DNA of 8,467 nt from PALSA-612 sp046729255 (GCA_046729255.1 JBKPGF010000084.1:1-8467), one strand, 5' to 3'; counted from the first letter of the stretch, positions 1 to 7,497 are shown. A program made the numbers and translations. Notes: generated by a model from the sequence alone, not told the origin.

Positions 1-2250
1 GGCCTCGCGGCAGTAGCGGCACATACGGCGCGTGACGTCGACACTGAGGGCGCAGAAGCCATGGCGTATCTTTTTGGCTGGGCGACGAACTTCTGGCGCG
101 CTGGATTCGTACTCGTCCTTGCGTTCGCCGCTCTGATCGTCGTTTCAGCAGTGGTGCGGCGGCGGTGGCTGCTCGCCCGCGACCTGGTGTTGACAGTGCT
201 CATCGTCGCGGTAGTGGGCGCGGTTCTCGGTCGCGTCGTCGACCACGAGTGGATTCAGGCCGAAGCGCACCTGTTCTCCAACTGGGGGTTCCCCGAACTC
301 CGTCTTGCCGGGGCGGTTGCCATTTTTGCGGTCGCCGGCCCAGAGCTGGTTCGGCCGGCGCGCATGCTGTCGGTCTGGCTTGTTGGAGCCGCAGCACTGG
401 GTGCGGTCGTGGTCGGCGCTGGGCTTCCTTCCCAGGTCCTCGGAGCCATCGCGTTCGGCCTGAGCGCGGGTGCGCTCGTGCGCCTCGTGTTCGGTTCTGC
501 GGCGGGCGTGCCACCGTCCCAGCGGGTGCGAGCCGCGCTGGAGTCTCTCGGCGTGGCTGCGGACGACCTGAGGGTGTCCAAACGCCAGCGGATTGGCGCG
601 GCTGACTTCGTCGGTAGCTCCCTGAACGGAGATCCGATCAAGGTCCGCGTGCTCGGTCGAGACGCACAGGACACACAGAGGCTGGCACGTCGGTGGCGTC
701 GACTCGCTTACCGTGATCCGCCGCGAAGCGCACCTGTTGGACGGCTCGAGCAGGTCGAGCATGAGGCGGTCGCAACCTTGATGGCTGCTCAGGCCAGCGT
801 CCGTGTACCCGAGGTGGTGACGGTTGGGCTGGGCCCCGAGGAAGACGCGGTTCTCGTCACGCGCCAGCCGGACATCGCTCCGCTTGAGCTCTTGAGTACC
901 GAGGACGTGAGCGATGACCTGCTTGAGGACCTGTGTCAGCAGGTGGCGCGACTCCACAGCGCAGGCATCGCACACGGCCGGCTCAACGCGAGCAACGTCC
1001 TCGTCACCGACGAGGGGCCGATGCTCGTCGACTTTTCGGCAGCAACGCTCGGCGCGCCGCAATCCTTGCTCGACGTCGACGTTGCTGAGCTCCTGGTCGC
1101 CTGCACCGTTCTCGTCGGACCGGAACGCGCCATCCAGGCGAGCTTCGACGTCGGGTGGGGAGACTCAATCGCGCGTGTTCTCCCCTACCTGCAGCGCGCT
1201 GCCCTCACGCCGCATCTCCGAGACCTCGCTCGTTCGCACGAGGTAGCGCTGAAGGATTTGCGGGCAGAAGCCGCGAGAGCGGCCGGCACGGAGGAACCCG
1301 AGGTCGTTCCGCTCCATCGGATTCGAGCAAGAGACCTCGTCCTGGTGGCGGCGGTGATTCTCGCTGCGTACCTGCTGATCACGCAACTCGCCGACATCGG
1401 ATTCGGCACGATCGCTGACGAACTACGCGACGCAGAACTCGTATGGGTTGTGATCGCGCTGACTCTTGCGCAGGCCACGTTCATTCCCTCGGGCATCTCG
1501 GTACGCGGTGGCGTGGCGACCCCGCTTCCGCTGTTGCCCTGCATCGTGCTGCAGTCCGCGCTCAAATTCATCAACCTCACCGTGCCGAGCTCGGCGGGAC
1601 GGGTCGCAACAAACCTCCGTTGTCTACAGCGGATGGGCGCACCACGTGCCGAAGCTGTCGCCGGGGGCGTGATCGATGACGCCTCGAATACCTTGATCCA
1701 GGCGGCGCTCTTTACGCTCGCCATTCCATTCGTCAACGTCGATATCGACACGAGTGAGTTCAGTGGCGCCGGCCCCGATCGACGCCTTCTGATCGCGATC
1801 GGCATTGCCCTCGCCGTCAGCGTTGTCCTTGTCCTGGCCATGCCGAAGGTACGGGCCAGGGTTCTCCCAGGGCTCCGCGACGCCCTGAACGACCTCTGGA
1901 GCGTTGCCCGTGTGCGGCGCAAGCGAATGGAGGTCTTCGGGGGAGGCGTCGCCTCGGAACTTCTGTATGCCGTAGCTCTCGGTGCGACCTGTCTTGCGTA
2001 CGGCGTGCACCTCAACATCGCGCAGCTCGTCTTCGTCAACACATCGGCCTCAGTCCTCTCGAGCGTGGTGCCTGTGCCTGGGGGGATCGGGGCCGCGGAG
2101 GCAGCGCTCTCCGCCGGTCTCATCGCAATGGGCGTCGACGAGTCGACCGCTTTTGCCGTCGCGATCACGCAGCGCCTCTGCACCTTCTACTTGCCACCAA
2201 TCTGGGGTTACGCCTCCCTGAGGTGGCTTGTTCGCAAGGGTTACCTCTGA
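1..2250 (+). CDS. Kinase-like domain fused to LPG-synthase-type (UPF0104) flippase membrane domain, 5' partial
   Basis: Integral membrane protein of unknown substrate. Numbering from the ATG at base 61 gives 729 residues. Residues 13-145 hold about five hydrophobic helices. Residues ~157-365 are kinase-like: candidate ATP Lys K194, helix-C Glu E235, catalytic-loop HGRLNASN (305-312) and VDFS with D324. Arg307 sits where active kinases have the catalytic Asp. Residues ~426-729 are a UPF0104/LPG_synthase_TM domain with NLTVPSSAGR (505-514) and PVPGGIGAAE (671-680). In MprF the equivalent domain flips aminoacyl-phosphatidylglycerol, but no aminoacyl-transferase domain is present here, so the lipid is unknown. 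The frame has no stop from base 1 to 60, the ATG at 61 has only a poor ribosome site, and the first helices look like the tail of a longer membrane region. I therefore think the true start is upstream of the window. It converges with ftsH. Confidence 0.85.
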   Translation, partial: GLAAVAAHTARDVDTEGAEAMAYLFGWATNFWRAGFVLVLAFAALIVVSAVVRRRWLLARDLVLTVLIVAVVGAVLGRVVDHEWIQAEAHLFSNWGFPELRLAGAVAIFAVAGPELVRPARMLSVWLVGAAALGAVVVGAGLPSQVLGAIAFGLSAGALVRLVFGSAAGVPPSQRVRAALESLGVAADDLRVSKRQRIGAADFVGSSLNGDPIKVRVLGRDAQDTQRLARRWRRLAYRDPPRSAPVGRLEQVEHEAVATLMAAQASVRVPEVVTVGLGPEEDAVLVTRQPDIAPLELLSTEDVSDDLLEDLCQQVARLHSAGIAHGRLNASNVLVTDEGPMLVDFSAATLGAPQSLLDVDVAELLVACTVLVGPERAIQASFDVGWGDSIARVLPYLQRAALTPHLRDLARSHEVALKDLRAEAARAAGTEEPEVVPLHRIRARDLVLVAAVILAAYLLITQLADIGFGTIADELRDAELVWVVIALTLAQATFIPSGISVRGGVATPLPLLPCIVLQSALKFINLTVPSSAGRVATNLRCLQRMGAPRAEAVAGGVIDDASNTLIQAALFTLAIPFVNVDIDTSEFSGAGPDRRLLIAIGIALAVSVVLVLAMPKVRARVLPGLRDALNDLWSVARVRRKRMEVFGGGVASELLYAVALGATCLAYGVHLNIAQLVFVNTSASVLSSVVPVPGGIGAAEAALSAGLIAMGVDESTAFAVAITQRLCTFYLPPIWGYASLRWLVRKGYL

Positions 2251-2322
2251 GCCCCCCCGTTTTGCGAGAGTACCCGCGCACCCGGTTCCGTCCGGACACC
2301 CGAGTAGACCGAGGAGGTCGCG

Positions 2323-2424
2323 ATGTCGGGAGTGCGGGAGGTGCACGTGGAGGCAGTGGGAGAGCCGCGCTCCGGCGTGAGGCTCCTCGCGGAAGGCAGC
2401 TTACGCACGGTGCGACTCTCGTAA
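2323..2424 (+). CDS. Small ORF, 33 residues, strong ribosome site, unknown function
   Basis: A short reading frame in the gap between two convergent genes. It starts at ATG 2323 behind GAGGAGG (2311-2317), five bases from the start, and stops at TAA 2422-2424. The peptide begins MSGVREVHVEAVGEP and is charged and soluble-looking, with no membrane segment or signal peptide. About 80% of codons end in G or C, as in the neighbours, but it contains one TTA codon, which is rare in such genomes. I do not recognise the product. It could be a real small protein, the start of a gene whose remainder is lost, or chance; the ribosome site is the main reason to keep it. Confidence 0.4.
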   Translation: MSGVREVHVEAVGEPRSGVRLLAEGSLRTVRLS

Positions 2425-2460
2425 ACGACTCGCCTAGCTTCACGGTGAGATGCCTTGCTT

Positions 2461-4425
2461 CTAGGTTGCGGAGCGCGCGGCGGCGGCGAGTTCGCCTGTT
2501 GAGGCAGCCTGGGAGCGCGTGACCCCGGCCGCGGCGTAGGCGTCGTCCTCGTCCAGCGTCTCCTGCTCGAGCAGGGCATTCGCGAGAGCATCGAGACGCG
2601 TCCGATTCTCCGTCAGGAGACCGGCGACCTCGTGCTCCGCCTCACCAACGATACGGCGCACCTCGTCGTCGACGAGCTTCTGGGTCTCGGGTGACACCTC
2701 CGTGACACCAGGAAGGAGTGGACCCGACCCGTCGCGAGGGATCACCGCGACGGGTCCCAGAGCGTCGCTCATTCCCCAACGGCCGACCATCTGCCGGGCA
2801 AGCCCGGTCAACTGAGCGATGTCGGACTCGGCGCCCCTGCTGATCTCGCCGAAGACGAGCTCCTCCGCCACACGGCCTCCGAGGGCGACCTTGATCTTCG
2901 CGAGGATCTCCGGCTTCAGGTAGTTGAAGCGGTCGGCGTCCGGGGCGGAAAAGGTGACTCCCAACGCCATCCCGCGCGGGATGATCGAGACCTTGCGCAC
3001 CGGGTCCGCGCCGGGAGTCAGCATGCCCACGATCGCATGGCCGCCTTCGTGGTAGGCCGTGCGTCGACGATCCACGTCGCTGATCAGGACCTGGCGCTCG
3101 GCGCCGAGGATGATGCGCTCGAGGGCGTCGGTGAAGTCGGCTTCCTCGACCGCGTCGTGCCCACGCCGGGCGGCGGTGAGCGCAGCCTCGTTAACGAGGT
3201 TGGCGAGGTCGGCGCCGACCATGCCCGGCGTCGATGCAGCGATGCGTGCGAGGTCGACGCCCGGGGCGAGGGGAACGCCGCGAGTGTGCACTCGGAGGAT
3301 CGCCTCCCGCCCCGCTCGGTCGGGCGGCTGGACGACGACCCGTCGGTCGAAGCGTCCTGGCCGGAGGAGTGCCGCATCGAGCACGTCGGGCCGATTGGTG
3401 GCCCCGATCACGATGACGTTCGTCGCGGAGTCGAACCCGTCCATCTCCGTCAGGATCTGGTTGAGCGTCTGCTCGCGCTCGTCATTGCCGCCGCTGAAGC
3501 CGGCGACGCCGCTCGTTCGCGAGCGGCCGATCGCGTCGAGCTCGTCAATGAAGACGATCGCAGGCGCGTTCTCCTTCGCCTGCTTGAAGAGGTCGCGCAC
3601 GCGCGCGGCGCCCACGCCGACGATCGCCTCCACGAACTCCGACGCCGCGAGCGAGAAGAACGGCACGGCCGCCTCCCCTGCGACCGCGCGGGCGAGTAGC
3701 GTCTTCCCCGTCCCGGGCGGCCCCGAGAGGAGGACGCCGTGCGGAATGCGGCCGCCGAGCCGACGGTACTTGTCCGGGTTCCGCAGGAAGTCGACGACCT
3801 CTGTCAGCTCCTCTTTCGCCTCGTCGATTCCTGCGACGTCCGCGAAGGTGACCTTGTCGCCCGACGGGGCGTAGCGGCGGGCGCGTGACCGTCCGAACGA
3901 GCCGAGCGCGTTCTGAACGTTGCCCGCCCGGCGGAACAGCAATAGGAGAAGAACGATGAAGAGAATGGTCGGCCCGAAGCCGAAAAGCAGCGTCTGCCAC
4001 CACGGTGCGCCCTTGTCGAGCGGCTGGGCATTGATCGTGACGTCGTGTTCCTGGAGCAGCTGGGAGAGCTGGTCCGTGTCGGCGAACGCGGGAATCTCCG
4101 TACGGAACCGGGTCGTCGGCTTCGAATCCTCGAAGGTCACCTGCTTCGTGAACGTGCCCTGGATGTCGGTGCCCTTGGACGTGATCTCCTCGACGTTGTC
4201 CGTCCTCACGTGTTGAAGGAAGAACGGGCTGTACGGGACACGCACGCGCGATTCAGGCTCCATTGCCCTGTTGGCGATGAACAGGTTCAGCACGAGCAGC
4301 ACGAGGAAGAATGCGATCCAGCGGGGCGAGAACCCGAACCTCGGACGCTCGGGCGGCTTCGGCGGCGATCCGCGCGGCGCCGGTGGCGGCGTTTCCGCTT
4401 GGCGCTCGTCGGCCTGCTGGGCCAT
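2461..4425 (-). CDS. ftsH: ATP-dependent zinc metalloprotease FtsH
   Basis: Membrane-anchored AAA+ protease that extracts and degrades damaged or short-lived membrane and cytosolic proteins; 654 residues, normal for the family. Order: cytosolic Pro-rich N-terminus, helix 35-51, extracytoplasmic region 52-142, helix 143-164, AAA+ module, protease domain. Visible motifs are Walker A GPPGTGKT (235-242), Walker B VFIDELDAIG (291-300), second region of homology with arginine fingers R355 and R358, zinc site HEGGH (H459, E460, H463) and the third ligand D535 in GAESDI. The pore loop reads EAIVGVG (266-272): Ile268 replaces the usual aromatic Phe and Ala the usual Met, a divergence seen in some second FtsH copies as far as I recall. 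The start ATG at 4425 follows AGGA. It is the last gene of the minus-strand series, 65 bases after the membrane protein, with a hairpin in that gap. Confidence 0.97.
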   Translation of the reverse strand: MAQQADERQAETPPPAPRGSPPKPPERPRFGFSPRWIAFFLVLLVLNLFIANRAMEPESRVRVPYSPFFLQHVRTDNVEEITSKGTDIQGTFTKQVTFEDSKPTTRFRTEIPAFADTDQLSQLLQEHDVTINAQPLDKGAPWWQTLLFGFGPTILFIVLLLLLFRRAGNVQNALGSFGRSRARRYAPSGDKVTFADVAGIDEAKEELTEVVDFLRNPDKYRRLGGRIPHGVLLSGPPGTGKTLLARAVAGEAAVPFFSLAASEFVEAIVGVGAARVRDLFKQAKENAPAIVFIDELDAIGRSRTSGVAGFSGGNDEREQTLNQILTEMDGFDSATNVIVIGATNRPDVLDAALLRPGRFDRRVVVQPPDRAGREAILRVHTRGVPLAPGVDLARIAASTPGMVGADLANLVNEAALTAARRGHDAVEEADFTDALERIILGAERQVLISDVDRRRTAYHEGGHAIVGMLTPGADPVRKVSIIPRGMALGVTFSAPDADRFNYLKPEILAKIKVALGGRVAEELVFGEISRGAESDIAQLTGLARQMVGRWGMSDALGPVAVIPRDGSGPLLPGVTEVSPETQKLVDDEVRRIVGEAEHEVAGLLTENRTRLDALANALLEQETLDEDDAYAAAGVTRSQAASTGELAAAARSAT

Positions 4426-4454
4426 CGTCCTAGACTACTCCGGTCGAGCAAGCG

Positions 4455-4482
4455 GGAGCGCGGCGCCGCACCACCGCGCTCC
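4455..4482 (-). terminator. Perfect 9-bp GC-rich hairpin between membrane-protein gene and ftsH
   Basis: The arms GGAGCGCGG and CCGCGCTCC pair perfectly over 9 bp around a 10-base loop, starting 8 bases after the stop codon of the upstream gene. No T-tract follows, so it is not a textbook intrinsic terminator. U-tract-poor hairpins are often proposed as terminators in actinobacteria. It ends 29 bases before the ftsH start, so it could instead be a processing, partial read-through or attenuation element. Confidence 0.5.
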
Positions 4483-4490
4483 GTCGGGAT

Positions 4491-5189
4491 CTAGGGCACC
4501 GACACCGCCGGCTTTGGACCGCCCTCAGCGTAGGGCCTCCTCAAGAGGACGCCGCTGACGGCGACAACCCACACGACACCGACGATCGGCACGACGAACC
4601 TGGAGTAGGCACCGTCGGGCGCCCAGAAGCCGTCGCTCGCCCACGTCGTGCCGCCTAGCAGGACGAGAATCACCGCCGCGACGCCGGCAGAGAACATCGA
4701 TTTCGAGATGATCTCGGCCCGCCAGAGCCCGAACGACCCCGCCATGATCAACATCGCAGCCGGGAACGAGGCGATCACGTAGAGCGCCCACGTCACGTCG
4801 TTCAGTCCGGACGCGAACGTCTCGTTCCCGGACCCCGCGATCGAGTACGCGAGCGCTGCCCCCATGGTGACGGTCACGAAGAGGACCGTCCCGAGCGCCG
4901 CGCTGGCTGCGGTCGCCGCCGTCCCCCAACCACCTTGGCCCGCATCGCGCAACGTGCTCGTGATCGCCGCCGCGAACCAGAGCAGGTTGAGGAGAGCGAG
5001 TCCCATGATGACCGTGGCGATCAGGATTCGTGTGCGATCGCCGTCGTAAAACGAGACGAGCGTGTCGGCCGACGCGCCGACCTTCGGTTGATCGCCGTAG
5101 ATGATCCAGGCGATGACGAAGAGGACGACGAACTGGATGCCGGCGCTTCGCCACACGCGTTCCCACATGGCGCTGTCGGATGAATTCAT
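4491..5189 (-). CDS. Six-helix membrane protein, unknown function
   Basis: Integral membrane protein of 232 residues. I count six hydrophobic helices at about 16-31, 55-77, 93-117, 132-154, 164-182 and 197-216, with short loops and a Pro/Gly-rich tail. The first loop (32-54) is the largest and carries acidic residues (D41, D49, D51), but no cofactor or catalytic motif is evident and there is no cleavable signal peptide. The start at ATG 5189 is set by a strong AAAGGAGA site (5195-5202), five bases away. It lies 21 bases after the redoxin stop and ends just before the hairpin at 4455-4482, which fits the last gene of an operon or one read into ftsH. I do not recognise the family; a DUF4386-like six-helix protein is one possibility that I cannot confirm. 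Confidence 0.75.
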   Translation of the reverse strand: MNSSDSAMWERVWRSAGIQFVVLFVIAWIIYGDQPKVGASADTLVSFYDGDRTRILIATVIMGLALLNLLWFAAAITSTLRDAGQGGWGTAATAASAALGTVLFVTVTMGAALAYSIAGSGNETFASGLNDVTWALYVIASFPAAMLIMAGSFGLWRAEIISKSMFSAGVAAVILVLLGGTTWASDGFWAPDGAYSRFVVPIVGVVWVVAVSGVLLRRPYAEGGPKPAVSVP

Positions 5190-5210
5190 GAGCGTCTCCT
5201 TTCTCGAGAC

Positions 5211-6153
5211 CTAGCCGAACGTGAACACATACGCCTCGACCCCCGCCGCGAGGAAGGTGATCTCGAATGTGCGGTCCGTGATCGATCCCCGCTCGCGTAC
5301 GAGCTGATAGAGCCGCTGCTGGGCGACCGCTCCGCCACCGTGCTGATCGACGTCCAGTCCGTGCGCTTCTCCGGGCGGCTCTCCGTCGATGCGCACCTCG
5401 AACGGCACTGGCGTGTTCCGCCGACGGGGCCCCATGACGAGATGGACGTCGCGGGCATGGAAGTGGAACGCGATGCTTCCGCCGGGGCCGTTCAGCACGC
5501 TAGCGCCGCTTTCGACCGTCCAGTCGCCGGAGAGCGTCCACTGGTTGAGCGCCAACCCGTTCGGCTCTGCCCCCTGCGCGAAGTTCCGGGCTTGGTCGGA
5601 CCCGAGATACGTCTCAGGCGACTCCAGCGTTGCCCAGTCGGCTTGTGCCTCGAACCCATTCGAGACGACGGAGACCTGGTCGTTGGGAATTCCCTCGCTT
5701 CCGGCCTCGCGTAGCAGCCGCTGGACGACGCGCTCGCACTCCTCGTAGCCGCCCTCGCCGAAGTGGTGGTGCCGGATCTTTCCCTCAGCATCGGCGATGT
5801 AGACGGCCGGCCAGTACCGGTTGTCGAACGCCCGCCAGACCTCGTACTCGCTGTCGAGAGCGACCGGATATCTCACGTCCATGTCCTCTACGGCCTGGCG
5901 GGACGTTGTCGACGTCTCGCTCGAACGGGAACTCCGGCGTGTGGACGCCGACCACGACCAACCCGTGCTCCTCGTACTTGTCGACCCAGGCGCGGACGTA
6001 GCCGAGCGTGCGGAGCCAGTTGATGCACGTGTACGTCCAGAAGTCGACGAGCACGACCTTGCCGCGCAGGCCGTCCGGTGTGACCGGCTCGGAGTTAAGC
6101 CAGCCGGTCGCCCCGTCGAAGCTGGGCAGGCGGCTGTTGCCGAACAGGCTCAC
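5211..6153 (-). CDS. Redoxin (thioredoxin-fold) with DipZ-type C-terminal domain, split by a one-base frameshift
   Basis: Likely cytosolic thiol-redox protein of the AhpC/TlpA-like class. Read from GTG 6153 it carries VVLVDFWTYTCINW, with the redox Cys C43. Trp46 stands where a CxxC protein would have its second Cys, so only a peroxidatic-type single Cys remains. The frame runs through HTPEFPFERDVDN and then goes wrong. The rest, RQAVEDMDVRYPVALD onward, is intact in the next frame down to TAG 5211. Removing one G from the run at 5900-5902 restores one 313-residue protein. The thioredoxin fold covers about 1-175; the remainder is a beta-rich domain like that at the end of DipZ (PF17991-type by motif style). 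It begins 19 bases after the epoxide-hydrolase stop, with a weak GGCAGGG ribosome site. As written it would give two overlapping ORFs: 6153 to 5785, and 5882 to 5211, whose ATG follows GAGG. Confidence 0.8.
5900..5902 (-). other. Frameshift site in the redoxin gene (extra base in a 3-base G run)
   Basis: On the coding strand the sequence AACGTCCCGCCAG reads N-V-P-P in the upstream frame, but N-V-R-Q in the expected frame if one C is removed. Both flanks then match the family order DVDNV-RQAVEDM. The position is known to within the three identical bases. Confidence 0.75.
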
Positions 6154-6172
6154 TGTGCCCTGCCTACGGTGG

Positions 6173-7366
6173 TCAACGCAGTGACTTGAACGCTGCTCGC
6201 AGCTCGTTTGTGAAGATCTCCGGCTCCTCCCACGCCGCGAAGTGGCCGCCGCGTTCGGCCTCGTTGAAGTAACTGACGTTGGGGTAGCTGGCCTCGACCC
6301 AACTGCGCGGCGTCCGCCAGATCTCACCCGGGAACGTCGTGAAGCCGAACGGGATCGACGATGCCGTCAGCGGCTTCTGGCCGGAGGCAGGCGCGTCCGG
6401 CCCGTAGGCCTCCCAGTACGAACGAGCCGCAGATGCCCCGGTACCCGTGAGCCAGTACAGCGTGACGTTGTCGAGGATGTGGTCCCGGGTGAGATTCCCC
6501 GAGGGCTCATCCGCGACGAAGGCGCTCGCGATCTTGTAGTAGGCGTCCGTGTCGTGGTCAACCATCCACGCCGCGAGCGCGATGGGCGAGTCCAGCAGGG
6601 CGTAGCCGATCGTCTGCGGCCGCGTGGCCATCTCGACGAAGTAGCCGTTTCCGGACTGACGGAAGGTGGCGATCTGTTCGGCCGCGGCACGCTCCTCGTC
6701 GGTATTCGTTGGCATAGGGCCGCCCAGCGCCGGCACCAGCAGGTTCGTGTGGACGCCGATCAGCCCCTCGGGCGCCTGGCGGTTCAGTGTGTCGGTCACG
6801 CCGGCGCCCACGTCGCCGCCCTGGGCGACGAAGCTGGTGTAGCCGAGGCGGCGCATCAGTTCAGCCCAGGCCAGTGCGGTTCGGCTCAGGTCCCAGCCGA
6901 TCTCCCTCGGCTCACCGGAGAGCCCATAGCCCGGCAGAGATGGGAGGACGAGGTGGAACGCGTCCTCGGCGCTTCCGCCGTGGGCGGTCGGGTCGGTGAG
7001 CGGGCCGACCGTCTCGAGTAGCTCGATCACCGAGCCAGGCCAGCCGTGCGTCATGATCAGCGGCAGCGCGTCTTCATGTTGAGATCGGACGTGGATGAAG
7101 TGGATCTCGACCCCGTCGATCTCCGTCGTGAACTGTGGCAGCCCGTTCAGCTTTGCCTCCGCCTTGCGCCAGTCGTAGTCGGTCGTCCAGTAGCTCGCGA
7201 GCGCCTGCAGCTCGGCAAGTTGGATGCCCTGCGAGCGATCGTCGACGAGCTCCTTCGTGGGCCACCGCGTCGCCTCGATGCGGCGGCGCAGATCGTCGAG
7301 CTGCTCCTGCGGGAAGTCGACGTGGAGGGGACGGACCTCGGTGGCCGTTTCGACGGTGGTGCTCAT
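6173..7366 (-). CDS. Epoxide hydrolase, microsomal-type alpha/beta-hydrolase with EH N-terminal domain
   Basis: Adds water to an epoxide to give a diol; soluble, 397 residues, the usual length for bacterial members. Residues ~10-120 form the EH N-terminal domain (RRRIEATRWP, 27-36). The hydrolase core has oxyanion-hole HGWPG (107-111), nucleophile D185 in QGGDVGAG, acid E348 in FPGEI and base H375 in RGGHFAAWEEP. The E-to-H spacing of 27 residues equals that of human microsomal epoxide hydrolase (E404, H431). Candidate cap-domain tyrosines include Y304 and Y317. The start ATG 7366 is fixed by a near-ideal AAGGAGGT site at 7371-7378, four bases away. That site lies inside the reading frame of a truncated upstream copy, whose TGA overlaps the ATG. 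The natural substrate cannot be read from sequence; juvenile-hormone or xenobiotic epoxide names used in databases would be guesses. Confidence 0.93.
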   Translation of the reverse strand: MSTTVETATEVRPLHVDFPQEQLDDLRRRIEATRWPTKELVDDRSQGIQLAELQALASYWTTDYDWRKAEAKLNGLPQFTTEIDGVEIHFIHVRSQHEDALPLIMTHGWPGSVIELLETVGPLTDPTAHGGSAEDAFHLVLPSLPGYGLSGEPREIGWDLSRTALAWAELMRRLGYTSFVAQGGDVGAGVTDTLNRQAPEGLIGVHTNLLVPALGGPMPTNTDEERAAAEQIATFRQSGNGYFVEMATRPQTIGYALLDSPIALAAWMVDHDTDAYYKIASAFVADEPSGNLTRDHILDNVTLYWLTGTGASAARSYWEAYGPDAPASGQKPLTASSIPFGFTTFPGEIWRTPRSWVEASYPNVSYFNEAERGGHFAAWEEPEIFTNELRAAFKSLR

Positions 7367-7497
7367 GGCGACCTCCTTGCCAACGCAGTCTCGGACCAGC
7401 GCGTCGCGGCGATGCGGTGGCGGGGGTCCTCGATGTCGTCTTGCTGGACCTCGAATTCGAAGGGACGGATATCGGCAACGACTGCGCTCGCTGGCAT
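7363..7497 (-). pseudogene. Truncated epoxide-hydrolase N-terminus, 44 residues, coupled to the intact gene
   Basis: A short ORF that begins at ATG 7497 behind GGGAGG (7503-7508, five bases away) and ends at TGA 7363-7365, overlapping the ATG of the full epoxide hydrolase (ATGA). Its residues 10-34 (IRPFEFEV..., ending HRIAATRW) line up with residues 11-35 of the next protein (VRPLHVDF..., ending RRIEATRW). It is therefore the first part of a second epoxide hydrolase cut off after the EH N-terminal helix. The DNA differs between the copies, so this is an old paralogue rather than a fresh tandem copy. Its start signals are intact, so it may still be translated and act as a leader for the downstream gene. 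Confidence 0.65.

Noticed and set aside
145..1062. Long minus-strand ORF (305 codons) opposite the kinase-flippase gene
   Set aside because: Arg/His/Pro-rich composition with no recognisable fold; the plus-strand product has clear domains. Long antisense frames are expected in high-GC DNA. The same applies to 1185-2183 on the minus strand.
3037..3874. Plus-strand ORFs of 220 and 271 codons opposite ftsH
   Set aside because: They lie fully inside a textbook FtsH gene and their translations are low-complexity mirrors of its codons.
6242..7021. Plus-strand ORF of 259 codons opposite the epoxide hydrolase
   Set aside because: The minus strand carries all catalytic residues of the enzyme; the antisense product is Arg/Gly/Val-rich with no domain.
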